A DNA stretch of 64,000 nt from JBHJHP01 sp042219855 (GTDB taxonomy: Bacteria; Bacteroidota; Bacteroidia; Bacteroidales; UBA5342). The translations under genes were made by a program, and so were the position numbers. Location of the stretch: positions 248,001-312,000 of the forward strand of contig NZ_JBHJHP010000004.1 of the NCBI RefSeq assembly GCF_042219855.1, written 5' to 3'. The notes under the pieces were generated by a model. It ran no database searches and had not been told where the DNA came from. It was given only the letters and a program-made list of their open reading frames with translations. Shown here one piece after another: positions 17,539 to 28,100 of this stretch; positions within the stretch are counted from its first letter, which is position 1; each line of letters starts with the position of its first letter.

Positions 17539-18998
17539 TCGAAACCCTCTTTAGTATCTTTCACTTCAAATCCGAACTCATTCAACTTATCGCGAATGAG
17601 GTCCGACGTAGCCCAGTCTTTATTCTTTTTTGCTTCCATACGCAGGTTCAGTAACATGTCCACTGCTTTTTTGTACGGCTCTGAACCTGAATCTGCACTC
17701 TGTTCATTTATGGCGGTAAGCCCCAGAATGTCAAATATAAAGATATGGAACAGGGCTGTTAATTTATCAAGATCAGTTTTGGTGATCGTATCTTTACCAG
17801 CCAGAAGACTGTTGATTATTCTTACACCATCGAAAAGGCTGGCAATGACAATTGGACTGTTCAGATCATCGTTTATGGCTGCATAACAGGCATCTTCAAG
17901 TTTCTGTATATCCACAGTGGATTTATCAGTCGATTCTATTTTACTGAGCTTATTGAAACCATCCATCAAACGGGCCAGTCCCTTTTCTGAAGCCTGAAGT
18001 GCTTCGTTCGAGAAATCCAGCGTGCTTCTGTAATGTGCCTGCAGAATGAAGAAACGGATGGTCATTGGATCATAGGCTTTCTCCAGCCTTATGTGATCAC
18101 CGGAAAACAGTTGCTCAAGGGTGATGAAATTTCCGAGTGATTTCCCCATCTTTTGTCCGTCAATGGTGATCATGTTATTATGAAGCCAGTATTTTACGGT
18201 TTCATGCCCTTTGGCTCCAACGCCCTGGGCAATCTCACATTCATGGTGCGGAAATAAAAGATCCATTCCACCTCCGTGAATATCAAAGGTGTCACCCAGA
18301 TACTTGGTGCTCAGAACAGAACACTCCAGGTGCCAGCCGGGGAAGCCGTCGCTCCAGGGTGAAGGCCAGCGCATGATGTGCTCCGGGGCTGCTTTTTTCC
18401 AGAGGGCAAAATCTACACTGTTGTGCTTTTCATCCTGTCCGTCCAGTGCACGGGTTGTGTTCAGCAGATCTTCAATCTTTCTGCCTGAAAGCTTGCCGTA
18501 CTGGTGTGACTGGTTGTATTTTACCACATCAAAATAAACCGATCCGTTGGATTCATAGGTCCAGCCGTTTTTCTCCAGGGTTTTAATAAATTCAATCTGT
18601 TCAATCAGGTGACCCGAGGCCTGTGGTTCAATGGAAGGCCGCTGAACGTTCAGTTTGTCCATCATATTATGGTAGCTGTTGGTATAGTACTGAACCACTT
18701 CCATAGGTTCCAGCTCTTCCAGTCTGGCTTTTTTCCCGATTTTATCCTCTCCTTCATCGGAATCATTTTCCAGATGCCCGACATCGGTTATGTTACGCAC
18801 ATAGCGCACTTTGTAATCCAGTTGTTTCAGATATCGGAACAGCAGGTCGAATGTAATAGCTGAACGGGCATGCCCCAGATGTGGCTCACCATAAACCGTA
18901 GGGCCACAAACGTAAAGTCCGACATAAGGTGGTTTTATCGGTTTAAAAACCTCTTTTTTACGCGACAGAGAATTGTAAAAAGTGAGTTTGCTAGTCAT
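17523..18998 (-). CDS. cysS: Cysteinyl-tRNA synthetase
   Basis: Class I synthetase charging tRNA-Cys. From the ATG at 18998 it has 491 residues. Visible: Zn-site Cys in YVCGPTVYGEPHLGHAR (with the HIGH-type motif), the second zinc block WHLECSVLS ... FPHHECEIAQ, the KMSKS-type loop KMGKSLGNFI, and a C-terminal DALR domain with a final KDWATSDLIRDKLNEFG helix. An ATG at 19052 would add 18 residues, but a -7 element (19022-19029) lies between it and 18998. The downstream partner genes overlap it, so all three are probably one operon. Confidence 0.95.
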   Translation of the reverse strand: MTSKLTFYNSLSRKKEVFKPIKPPYVGLYVCGPTVYGEPHLGHARSAITFDLLFRYLKQLDYKVRYVRNITDVGHLENDSDEGEDKIGKKARLEELEPMEVVQYYTNSYHNMMDKLNVQRPSIEPQASGHLIEQIEFIKTLEKNGWTYESNGSVYFDVVKYNQSHQYGKLSGRKIEDLLNTTRALDGQDEKHNSVDFALWKKAAPEHIMRWPSPWSDGFPGWHLECSVLSTKYLGDTFDIHGGGMDLLFPHHECEIAQGVGAKGHETVKYWLHNNMITIDGQKMGKSLGNFITLEQLFSGDHIRLEKAYDPMTIRFFILQAHYRSTLDFSNEALQASEKGLARLMDGFNKLSKIESTDKSTVDIQKLEDACYAAINDDLNSPIVIASLFDGVRIINSLLAGKDTITKTDLDKLTALFHIFIFDILGLTAINEQSADSGSEPYKKAVDMLLNLRMEAKKNKDWATSDLIRDKLNEFGFEVKDTKEGFEWKLK

Positions 18999-19021
18999 TT
19001 TACCTGCATTTATCAGAGCGG

Positions 19022-19029
19022 CAAAAATA
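19022..19029 (-). promoter_or_regulatory. -7 element for cysS (TATTTTTG)
   Basis: TAnnTTTG on the minus strand, 23 bp before the 18998 start. Confidence 0.5.
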
Positions 19030-19091
19030 CAAATAAAAGCCGGAAAATTCAATGTATTTCCCGGCTCGATATTTTGCAGTTAAACCTGTTC

Positions 19092-20585
19092 CTATAAAAA
19101 TGCTTTCAATGTTTTAAAGAGATCATTCTGCCGGATAGGCTTTGAAATATATTCATTGAAGCCCTGCTCGAGGAATTTCTCCTTGTCACCGGTCAGTGCA
19201 AATGCCGTTAATGCGATTACGGGGATGGATAATTTATGTGCCCGTAATTCTTCCAGCGTTTCAATTCCACTCTTTCCAGGCATCTGAATATCCATCAGGA
19301 TGAGATCGATATCGGAGATGGTTTCAATAATTTTTATAGCAGAATCTCCGGAGTTGGCATAAAGACAGGTGACATTTGAATTTCGGAGTGATAAGCGGAT
19401 GTATTCATAGATCTCCTTGATGTCATCCACAACAAGTATTTTTTTGTTGGTCCAGGGACTGATCGTTTTTTTGATTTTACTTTTCCTGACTTTGCTGAGA
19501 GAGCTGTTGGTCTGGTCATAAACTGGAAGAGCAAAAGAAAAAGATGTTCCTTCATGGGGAACAGAGCTGAAATTCAGGCCCGCGCCCATCAGGTCTGCAA
19601 TGTTTTTTACAATGTGTAAACCAAGCCCGTTGCTGCCATAGGGTTTAGTGTAAATCTCCTCATCTTTTTTGAAAAGACGGAAGATGTTGTCCTGTTTTTC
19701 CTTTGGAATTCCGATCCCGGTATCACGCACAAAAACCTCGATCTCTTTTCCCCTGCCAGATTTGTAGCCAAATCTGATGGTCCCGGTATGGGTGTATTTT
19801 ACCGCATTGTCAAGCAGCTGTATCAGGATCTGTTTTAATCGTAACTTATCCGCCAGAATAAGTATTTCACGGTTTTCAGGTAACTCTATTTTAATGGACA
19901 CGTCAGTTTTTCGGGCTCTTTCAAGTTCTCCCTGATACTGATTGAACATATCCAGAAAGAGTTGTTCCGGATTGAAAACTGATTTTACCAGTTCCATCTG
20001 GCCGGATTCAATTTTAGATACATCAATGATGTCGTTGATAATCTGGACCAGGTTTTCAGTATTGCGTTCAATGATCCTGGCAAACCCTCTCTTGTCGTCA
20101 TCCGAGAAATCATCCTCTATCATCATTTCAGCAAAACCGGAAATACTCGTTAACGGGATCCTGATATCATGAGCCAGATTGGCAAGAAAAGTTGATTTCA
20201 ACCTGTCGTTATACTCTGCGGTTTCTTTCTCCCGTATTAATTTTTCAAGCTTTTTTTCAATTTCGGAACCATTCATAAACGTCCCGATCACCTGAAAATC
20301 ATTAGTTCGGGCAACCTGTGCATTAATAATGAAGGTGCGGCTTTTGGTCTTTAGGATAAAATTTTTAACAGGAAGCTCCCTGGAGCAGTCTTCCAGAATT
20401 TCAGCGAACTGACTTTTGTTCAGTACCTTTAATGTTTCTGTAAAGGTCTGGAGAGATAATGGTTCTGAAATCGTTTTTCCAGGTGCAAATTCCCAGTCGG
20501 AATTGACTTTGATTTCAGATGATCTTTTGTTAAATGCAAACCAACCTTCGTTCAGCTGCATAACAACTTCTTCTATAAAATCCAT
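19092..20585 (-). CDS. Soluble hybrid histidine kinase/response regulator
   Basis: A 497-residue protein with no membrane segment or signal peptide. Order: a PAS-like N-terminal sensor (about 1-105), a short coiled coil, HisKA with His139 (FLANLAHDIRIPLTSISGF), HATPase with LDNAVKYTHTG, RDTGIGIP and GLGLHIVKN (about 250-370), and a receiver domain with the phosphoacceptor Asp432 (LILMDIQMPGKSGIE) and the conserved Lys (SKPIR). It has no output domain, so it probably feeds a phosphorelay to another protein. It stands alone, 93 bp from cysS on the same strand. The signal is unknown. Confidence 0.9.
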   Translation of the reverse strand: MDFIEEVVMQLNEGWFAFNKRSSEIKVNSDWEFAPGKTISEPLSLQTFTETLKVLNKSQFAEILEDCSRELPVKNFILKTKSRTFIINAQVARTNDFQVIGTFMNGSEIEKKLEKLIREKETAEYNDRLKSTFLANLAHDIRIPLTSISGFAEMMIEDDFSDDDKRGFARIIERNTENLVQIINDIIDVSKIESGQMELVKSVFNPEQLFLDMFNQYQGELERARKTDVSIKIELPENREILILADKLRLKQILIQLLDNAVKYTHTGTIRFGYKSGRGKEIEVFVRDTGIGIPKEKQDNIFRLFKKDEEIYTKPYGSNGLGLHIVKNIADLMGAGLNFSSVPHEGTSFSFALPVYDQTNSSLSKVRKSKIKKTISPWTNKKILVVDDIKEIYEYIRLSLRNSNVTCLYANSGDSAIKIIETISDIDLILMDIQMPGKSGIETLEELRAHKLSIPVIALTAFALTGDKEKFLEQGFNEYISKPIRQNDLFKTLKAFL

Positions 20586-20653
20586 GCTTACAATATTAAA
20601 TTGTTAGTTTGGAGTTATCACTTTAAGAGATGAGGCGTATTAATTCTACAATG

Positions 20654-20661
20654 CAAATATA
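20654..20661 (-). promoter_or_regulatory. -7 element for the hybrid kinase (TATATTTG)
   Basis: Exact TAnnTTTG match on the minus strand, 68 bp before the ATG. The rest of 20662-20900 is AT-rich with nothing else I can identify. Confidence 0.45.
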
Positions 20662-21213
20662 TAAATATTTTGTTAAATTACGATATCTATGTAAATAAAA
20701 TGTTAAAATATATTATATGTATTTGACATTCTGTAGTTTGTAGTTGTTAAAATAAGATACCTGATAATGTTTTATTTATATTGCAACTCATTTTAATTGA
20801 ACTTGTTTCGGACGTATAACGGTATTATGGTCGGTTATATTTTACTTACATTCTGTAAAATAGTTGATTTTTATTGTTAACATAAAGTTTAAAAGTCCGG
20901 CAGGAGTTTTTCCTGTATCGAATTCTGGTGTGAGCCGTTTTGGTGCAATGCTTTTTACAAAATTCCGATCTGTTTCACTTCTCGTCTTATCCGATTAAAT
21001 CAAATAAGCTTCCATATCAAAATGGAAGCTTTTAAGTGCCCGGGACCGGACTTCCCGACATCGTTTCCTCATTGGGATTCCGCTTCGCTACAATTCCCGT
21101 CCAGTCCGGTTAAAACAAAAAAAGGCTTCCATCTCGAAATGGAAGCCTTTAAGTGCCCGGGACTGGACTTCCCGACATCGTTTCCTCATCGGGATTCCGC
21201 TTCGCTACACTTC

Positions 21214-21391
21214 NNNNNNNNNNNNNNNNNNNNNNNNNNNNNNNNNNNNNNNNNNNNNNNNNNNNNNNNNNNNNNNNNNNNNNNNNNNNNNNNNNNNNNN
21301 NNNNNNNNNNNNNNNNNNNNNNNNNNNNNNNNNNNNNNNNNNNNNNNNNNNNNNNNNNNNNNNNNNNNNNNNNNNNNNNNNNNNNNNNNNN
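21214..21391. other. Assembly gap (178 N) inside the tRNA-Leu repeat array
   Basis: Unknown bases. The gap edges are in the same phase of the 117-118 bp repeat (21154 to 21390 is two periods), so the gap length is consistent with one missing full unit if its size is real. The array may be longer in the genome. Confidence 0.95.
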
Positions 21392-21475
21392 CCCAGGACT
21401 GGACTTCCCGACATCGTTTCCTCATCGGGATTCCGCTTCGCTACACTTCTCGTCCAGTCCGGTTAAAATAAAAAA

Positions 21476-21503
21476 AAGGCCTCCATCTCAAAATGGAAGC
21501 CTT
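21476..21503 (-). terminator. Terminator of tRNA-Leu
   Basis: Stem AAGGCTTCCAT / ATGGAGGCCTT with a 6-nt loop and a T-run, directly after the tRNA 3' end on the minus strand. Confidence 0.85.
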
Positions 21504-21507
21504 AAAG

Positions 21508-21593
21508 TGCCCAGGACTGGACTCGAACCAGCACGACCTAAAACGGTCACCAGGCCCTCAACCTGGCGCGTCTACCAATTTCGCCACCTGGGC
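21508..21593 (-). tRNA. tRNA-Leu (anticodon GAG)
   Basis: 86-nt class II tRNA. Acceptor GCCCAGG/CCTGGGC, discriminator A, no encoded CCA. D arm GGCGAAATTGGTAGACGC, anticodon stem CCAGG/CCTGG with loop TTGAGGG giving GAG, a variable arm (TGACCGTTTTAGGTCGT) and T arm CTGGTTCGAGTCCAG. It is flanked on both sides by partial copies of itself. Confidence 0.95.
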
Positions 21594-21621
21594 AGAAGAA
21601 TTATACTGCACCGCGTATACC

Positions 21622-21637
21622 CCCCGAATCATCGGGG
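21622..21637. other. Hairpin CCCCGA/TCGGGG between the two tRNAs
   Basis: Perfect 6-bp GC-rich stem with a 4-nt loop, fused directly to the tRNA-Leu 5' fragment at 21638. No T-run, so a terminator role is uncertain. Confidence 0.5.
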
Positions 21638-21653
21638 CGCCACCTGGGCAGAA
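21638..21653 (-). repeat. Duplicated 5' end of tRNA-Leu
   Basis: Sixteen bases (CGCCACCTGGGCAGAA on the plus strand) identical to 21582-21597, i.e. the first 12 nt of the tRNA plus upstream bases; weaker similarity runs on to about 21665. It is a fragment of a former duplicate, not a functional tRNA. Confidence 0.8.
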
Positions 21654-21759
21654 TTGTTGTTCTGCACGTCATTCCCTGTAAACCGTGGAATGAAATTTAT
21701 TGCAAAATTTCCGGTTTCGCTTTAATCACTATTAAAACTTGTTTTACTATGACCGGATA

Positions 21760-21786
21760 AAAAAATGAGAAATCTTTCGATTTCTC
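21760..21786 (-). terminator. Terminator of tRNA-Gly
   Basis: GAGAAATC/GATTTCTC stem with a 4-nt loop and a T-run on the minus strand, 14 bp after the tRNA-Gly 3' end. Confidence 0.75.
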
Positions 21787-21800
21787 TGATTTTTTTTTTG

Positions 21801-21873
21801 AGCGAGAAACGGGACTCGAACCCGCGACCCCAACCTTGGCAAGGTTGTGCTCTACCAACTGAGCTATTCTCGC
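21801..21873 (-). tRNA. tRNA-Gly (anticodon GCC)
   Basis: 73-nt cloverleaf: acceptor GCGAGAA/TTCTCGC, discriminator T, D arm GCTCAGTTGGTAGAGC, anticodon stem CAACC/GGTTG with loop TTGGCAA giving GCC, T arm GCGGGTTCGAGTCCCGT. CCA is not encoded. Confidence 0.96.
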
Positions 21874-21949
21874 AATTTTTTTGTGTTCAACCTCCTCTGA
21901 GATCCTGCATGAACGCCCTTGTTACAGGGGCTGTTGTTCAAATGCGGGG

Positions 21950-21957
21950 CAAAAATA
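21950..21957 (-). promoter_or_regulatory. Possible -7 element for tRNA-Gly (TATTTTTG)
   Basis: TAnnTTTG on the minus strand, 76 bp upstream of the tRNA-Gly 5' end. Confidence 0.35.
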
Positions 21958-22143
21958 GAATATTTTTTTTTACGCACAAAATAATTAGTAAAAATTTAAT
22001 CAAATATTTTCCGGGGTGAATTTAAGGTCTAATCCTTTGTATATGCACGTTATAAATGCGTTTTCTTTTTGCTAAAAATGTTTTGCGTTATGGTATTTTT
22101 TTGTTTATTTTGGAATTGTTTAACATATTAATAACATTGACTT

Positions 22144-25100
22144 ATGCGCCTAAGCATGATAACCAGAAAGAATCTAATGTTGTTTTTGTTCCTGAGCAAT
22201 GTATATTTTGCTTTTGCACAGTTAGATACGATTCATTACTTACCCCCATTATATGCAAATACGATTGTAGATAAGGATTTCGGAGAACAGTATGTGGTTT
22301 TGTCCACGAATGAATCCACGCCTTTTACAGTCACAATGTTTAATAATGCCGGGCGTTCTCAGCAGGTTCAGATATCCAAAAGTCAACCGCAGATTGTGGA
22401 TTTGGGTTACCAGCAGGCCGCATGGGGTGTAGTTGAAAAAAGTAGCCTGAACACAGCCCTCAATGACGACGGGATGGTACTGGTAGCTGCGAAACCATTC
22501 TTTGTGAATGCACGTCACCGCTCAACAGTACAGGGATTAATGCTTACTACAAAAGGTAAAGTTGCCGCCGGACTGGAGTTTTACACAGGCCATATTTATA
22601 CCGTATATGGAGAAAATACACGTCCACGGAATCACTTTGTTTCCATTATGGCAACCGAAGATAATACACAGATTACCCTGTCCAATCCGGATGCTAAATA
22701 TTATAATCAGTCTAATAATAGCTTTACAATTACTTTAAATAAGTATCAGTCATATGTTGTTGCTGATGAAATTAACCTGCACACCTGGAGTGGCAGTGCC
22801 TATGACCCCGCAAATATTATCAGCGCCAATGCCATCAATGGTACCCATATAACCAGTGATAAGCCTATCGTTGTAAATACAGGATCATGGCTTGGCGGAG
22901 GTTCCTCCACAGTGCAGGATATAGGAGGAGACCAGATTGTGCCGGTAGAATATGTCGGTAAAGAATATGCGATTAATAAAGGCCGTGGTTCTACATTGAA
23001 TGAAAAAGCTCTGGTTGTTTCCACGGCAGTCAATACTACCGTAAGTGTAAATGGAGTTGCTGTTACAACATTAACGAATGCAGGTGATCATATTTTCCTG
23101 GATGACTCCTACTTTACTGCTTCAGGTCTGATGTATGTTGAGACTTCCAAAGCAGCATATATTTACCAGACGCTGGGAGCCGATAATTCAGATGCGGCCA
23201 TTGGTATGAGTTTTATACCGCCACTGAACTGTATGGCAAACACCAAGGTTAATATCCCATTTGCCACGCAGATGATTGCCAATGTGGATATGGCAGACCC
23301 GAACGGAAACAGCCCGATTCTTTCCCTGGTTACAAAGGCAGGCTCAGCCTTTACGGTTAATGGTACTGATATCTCAGCCATAATATCCGGATATCCCAAT
23401 AACAGTGGCCCAAATGTAATAACAGGGACTGACTGGGTAAGCTATACCATCTCGGATTTCAATTTTACAGGGTTTACGCCAACGGGAGTCTGGAATTTTG
23501 AGATCGATGCAGAGCATGCTATCAATGCTTCGTTGTCAATCAGGGATGACCTGATTGGAGCCGGATGTTATTTTTCCGGTTTTGGTGATGATCCGTTGTT
23601 AACCAAAGAACCGGTTATAGCCGGTGGTACCGCCTGTTATCCTGACAATGCCATTTTAAGAGCCAGTGGTTTCCCTTCGTATCAGTGGCAATTGGGTGGT
23701 TCATTTATATCAGGCGAATCAGCAGACAGTCTTGTGGTGAACGATCTTGGCTTTTACCGTGTTCGTGGTGTAACCACCTGCGACGGGGTAGCTGTGACTT
23801 CCAAATTTTCGGAATATGTGGAGATCAACCCGTGTATTTCAATAAACAATGTTTCAATAACGGAGCCTAATGCGGCACAGGATGTCACCTTTACGGTTTC
23901 ACTGGGTACCATCTATGCTCAGGATGTTACGTTTAACTATGAAGCTATTCCCGGTACTGCCACGCAGAATAAGGATTTTACCGGTAAGCAGGGTATTATA
24001 ACAATACCTGCCGGCAGTACAGAAGCCTATATCACCATATCTGTTTTACCCGATGAGGTGGATGAATATGATGAGCAGTTTACCGTTCAGCTTACCAATC
24101 CTGTAAATTGTGATTTCTCTATTCCTGTAGGAACCTGTACTATTGTTGATAATGACGATCCGGGATCATACAGTTTTGCCTCAGCAGCCATTTCCGTTCG
24201 CGAAGGAACGGATACTGTAGCTGTGTTTACTGTCAACCTGGATGAGATAAGTGAAAAACTCACATGGGTCCGCTATGCAACGAATAATATCAGTGCAACA
24301 GCAGGTCAGGATTATACGGCAACAGCCGATACCTTGTTTTTTGCACCGGGAACTACAACCGGCAGCATCCTTATACCTATACTAAATGATGATATTTTTG
24401 AACCGGCTCTTGAACAGTTTGTCTTAAATATAGTACAGGCCGGAAACCTTGCATTTAATAACCTTGCATCGAGCAAACTGGCCCTGATCACAGACGATGA
24501 TACGCCTGTGTTTTTCTCTGTTCTGGATACGCAGGTTGTTGAAGGTAATGATCTGAATTTCTGGATCACCATAGATAAACCCTACCCGATTGACCTGGAA
24601 ATAGACTATTCCACCCAGGATGATCAGGCGACTGTTGCAGATAATGATTATACCGAGACATCAGGAACTGCTTTATTCCCGGCAGGAACAACATCAGTGA
24701 AAATAAGTGTACCAACGGGGGATGATGAAATTGACGAAAATGATGAAAATGTAAAGTTCAATCTGTCCAATCTGCCGTCGCCACACGGTATTTTTAATAA
24801 GCCCAGTGCCAATGGGTTGATCATTGATGATGACTGTACACCACTTGCAGTGAATGATGCACTGACTACACCTGAGGAAACGCTTTTGAATAGTGTATAT
24901 GTACTGGATAATGATCAGGGCTTGTGTGATACACCTTTGGTTCTGGCCGTTGTGAAAATGCCTTCACATGCACTGACTTTTAGTTTCAATACGGCGGATG
25001 GTGGTATTGAATACGAACCGGTGCTTAATTACTTTGGTAAAGATACCATTAGCTATTCAATTACTGATGCTGACGGTCAGACCACTCAGGCCGATGCAAT

Positions 25101-28100
25101 CATTACGGTGACCAATGTAAATGATATCCCGGTTGCCGTAGATACGGCCTTAACATTTAATGAGGATCAAACCGTCACTTTTACACCCCTTGGAAACGAT
25201 CTGGATATCGATAAGTCAGGACTATCGCTGGTCAGCATCACATCTGTTTCGAATGCAACAGTTACAATAGATGCCAATGGTACCGACCTGCATTTTACTC
25301 CTGACCCTGATTTTAACGGAATTGTCACCTTTGATTATACAATGGAAGATGGCGAAGGGGACCAGGCAACTGCAACCATTACGATTACCATTAATCCTGT
25401 GAACGATAACCCGGGCGCAGTCAATGATAATGTAAGCACCGATGAGGATATCCTGAGTGCACCTTTTGATCCGCTCGTGAATGATTATGATGCTGATAAC
25501 AGTGGAATCAGCTTGTTTTCTATGGGATCAGCTGCAAATGGTACAATTACAGACCTGGGAGACGGCACCTTTACATACCAGCCGAATCTGAATTACAACG
25601 GAACCGATTCTGCTAGCTATGTGATACAGGACGGAGAAGGCGATCAGGCAACAGGGAAAATCTATTTCACTGTCAACCCGATAAATGATCCGCCGGTGGC
25701 TGTGCTGGAAAACAGGATAACGCAGGAAGATACGCCTATAAATATCAATGTGCTGGCCAACGATTCTGACGTGGATGGAAATTTGTCACCCTCGGGAGTT
25801 ACCATAACCCAGAACCCTTTACACGGAACGATAGTGGTGGAAGCTAACGGTACAGTAACTTATACACCTGCCGCAAACTATTTCGGACAGGATAACTTCT
25901 ATTACAAATTAATAGATGATGCCGGTGCGGAATCCAATACGGTAATGGACAGAATACTGGTTTTCCCGATGGATGATATGCCGGTTGCTGTAAATGACAC
26001 AGCAACTACTGTTGAGGATAATGCTTCTCCTCTGGTTGTATCTCCACTGGCTAATGATGTTGATCCGGATAACTCAGGATTGATTTTGTCTATTGTGACC
26101 CAACCGGCTAACGGAACTGCCGTTTTATCAGGAAACACGATATCGTACAGTTCTAATCTTAATTATTATGGTATGGATTCTATCCTGTACCAGATTAAAG
26201 AGGTTGGTGCCGGTGGTGGAACAGCACAGGCTTATATCATCATCACTGTTACTCCGGTAAATGATTTTCCTGTTGCCAATGATGATGCTGCAACACTGAC
26301 GGAAGATAATACCATAGATATTGATGTGCTTGCAAACGACGAAGATCCGGATCTTACAGGGTTGACTATCGTCGCTGTGTCAGCACCGGGAAACGGAACA
26401 GCTACAATTTCCGGCAACCAGATACACTATGTGCCTGATGCTGATTATTTCGGAGCAGATGCCTTTACTTATACCATTGAAGACGGGCAGGGTGATCAGG
26501 CCACGGCGACTGTATCTGTAACGGTTGATCCGGATGATTCTGATGTTCCGGTGGCCAACAATGATTTTGTGACTACAGACGAAGATGTAAGTGTGGATAT
26601 CAACCCGGTACTGAACGATCAGGATCCTGACCTCAGCGGACTCATCATGACAGTAGTCACCGCCCCGGTTCATGGTAACATAACATCTGTTACAGGAAAT
26701 GTGATCACCTACGAGCCATCGCCAAATTATAACGGACAGGATACTATTGTATACCAGATTCAGGAAGCAGGTGCCGGTGGAAGTACGGATCAGGCCATGA
26801 TTGTTATTACAGTTACACCGGTAAATGATATACCTGTAGCCAATGATGATTCCTATACCATCAACGAGGATGTGGTTTCTGATTTTGATGTGATGGCTAA
26901 CGATGAGGATCCGGACTTTAACGGAATAAGCATTGTTTCGCTGGGAGCACCTGCACACGGCACTGCAACGGTTGTTGCCGGTCTGGTTCATTATGTGCCG
27001 GACGCAGATTATTTCGGAAGCGATGTATTTACTTATACCATAGAGGATTATAACGGAGATCAGGCAACGGCTGATATTTCGGTAACCATTACAGCCGATG
27101 ATACCGATGCACCGGTACCGGTGGATGATACTGTGGTAACGGATGAAGATGTAGCGGTTGTAATTTCACCGTTAACCAATGATTATGATCCTGACTTAAC
27201 AGGTTTGACCTTAAGTATTGTCAGTGCTCCGGATAGCGGACTGGCAGTAATTTCCGGATCAGACATAACGTATACCCCGAATGCAGACTTTAATGGTCTG
27301 GATTCCATTCAGTACCAGGTGGAAGAGGTGGGAGCCAATAACCAGACAGCCACAGCGTGGATTCGTATCACGGTAAATCCTGTGAACGACCTTCCGGATG
27401 CGCTTGATGATGCGATAACAGTTTTGGAAGATAATACCATTAATATTGATCCGCTGGTTAATGATTCGGATCCGGATCGCGGAGGTCTGACCATTACACA
27501 TATTACAGGGCCGGTAAACGGAACGGGTGTGATTAATGCCGGATCAACAATTGATTATACACCGGATGCCGATTTCTTTGGTTCCGATTCCATTGTCTAT
27601 ACTATTGCTGATATGGATGGTGACCTTGATTCTGCCATCATAAGAATTACCGTGACAGCCGATTATACCGATGCACCGGTATCTACTGATGATGCTGTTA
27701 TAACAGATGAGGATGTAGCCGTTGTAATTTCACCGTTAACCAATGATTATGATCCTGACTTAACAGGTCTGACTTTAAGTATTGTCAGTGCTCCGGATAG
27801 CGGACTGGCAGTAATTTCCGGATCAGACATGACGTATACCCCGAATGCAGACTTTAATGGTCTGGATTCCATTCAGTACCAGGTGGAAGAGGTGGGAGCC
27901 AATAACCAGACAGCCACAGCGTGGATTCGTATCACGGTAAATCCTGTGAACGACCTTCCGGATGCGCTTGATGATGCGATAACAGTTTTGGAAGATAATA
28001 CCATTAATATTGATCCGCTGGTTAATGATTCGGATCCGGATCGCGGAGGTCTGACCATTACACACATTACAGGGCCGGTAAACGGTACCGGTGCGATTAA

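Larger units (their letters stand above)
21006..21507 (-). repeat. 117-bp tandem array of tRNA-Leu 3' ends plus terminator hairpins
   Basis: On the minus strand, each unit repeats the last ~16 nt of the tRNA-Leu (GTCCAGTCC(C/T)GGGCA), a GGCTTCCAT/ATGGAAGCC terminator hairpin with a T-run, and a ~60-nt spacer holding a GGACTGGAC that can pair with GTCCAGTCC. On plus coordinates the tRNA-like ends start at 21037, 21154, about 21390 and, in the true tRNA, 21508. One more copy is expected inside the N gap at about 21271. A decayed further copy may extend down to about 20960. Confidence 0.85.

Noticed and set aside
21508..21593. Integrated element using tRNA-Leu as attachment site
   Set aside because: The duplicated 3' ends fit attL/attR in length, but they are tandem at 117-bp spacing with no integrase or foreign genes between.
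21022..21725. Open frames across the N gap and tRNA-Leu
   Set aside because: They run through unknown bases and a tRNA gene on the opposite strand.
22056..22274. 72-residue plus-strand frame overlapping the start of the giant gene
   Set aside because: Overlaps the signal peptide region of the giant gene in another frame and has no family features.
27259..28067. 80-residue minus-strand frames repeated at 564-bp spacing
   Set aside because: Shadows of the duplicated part of the giant gene; repeated because the DNA is repeated.
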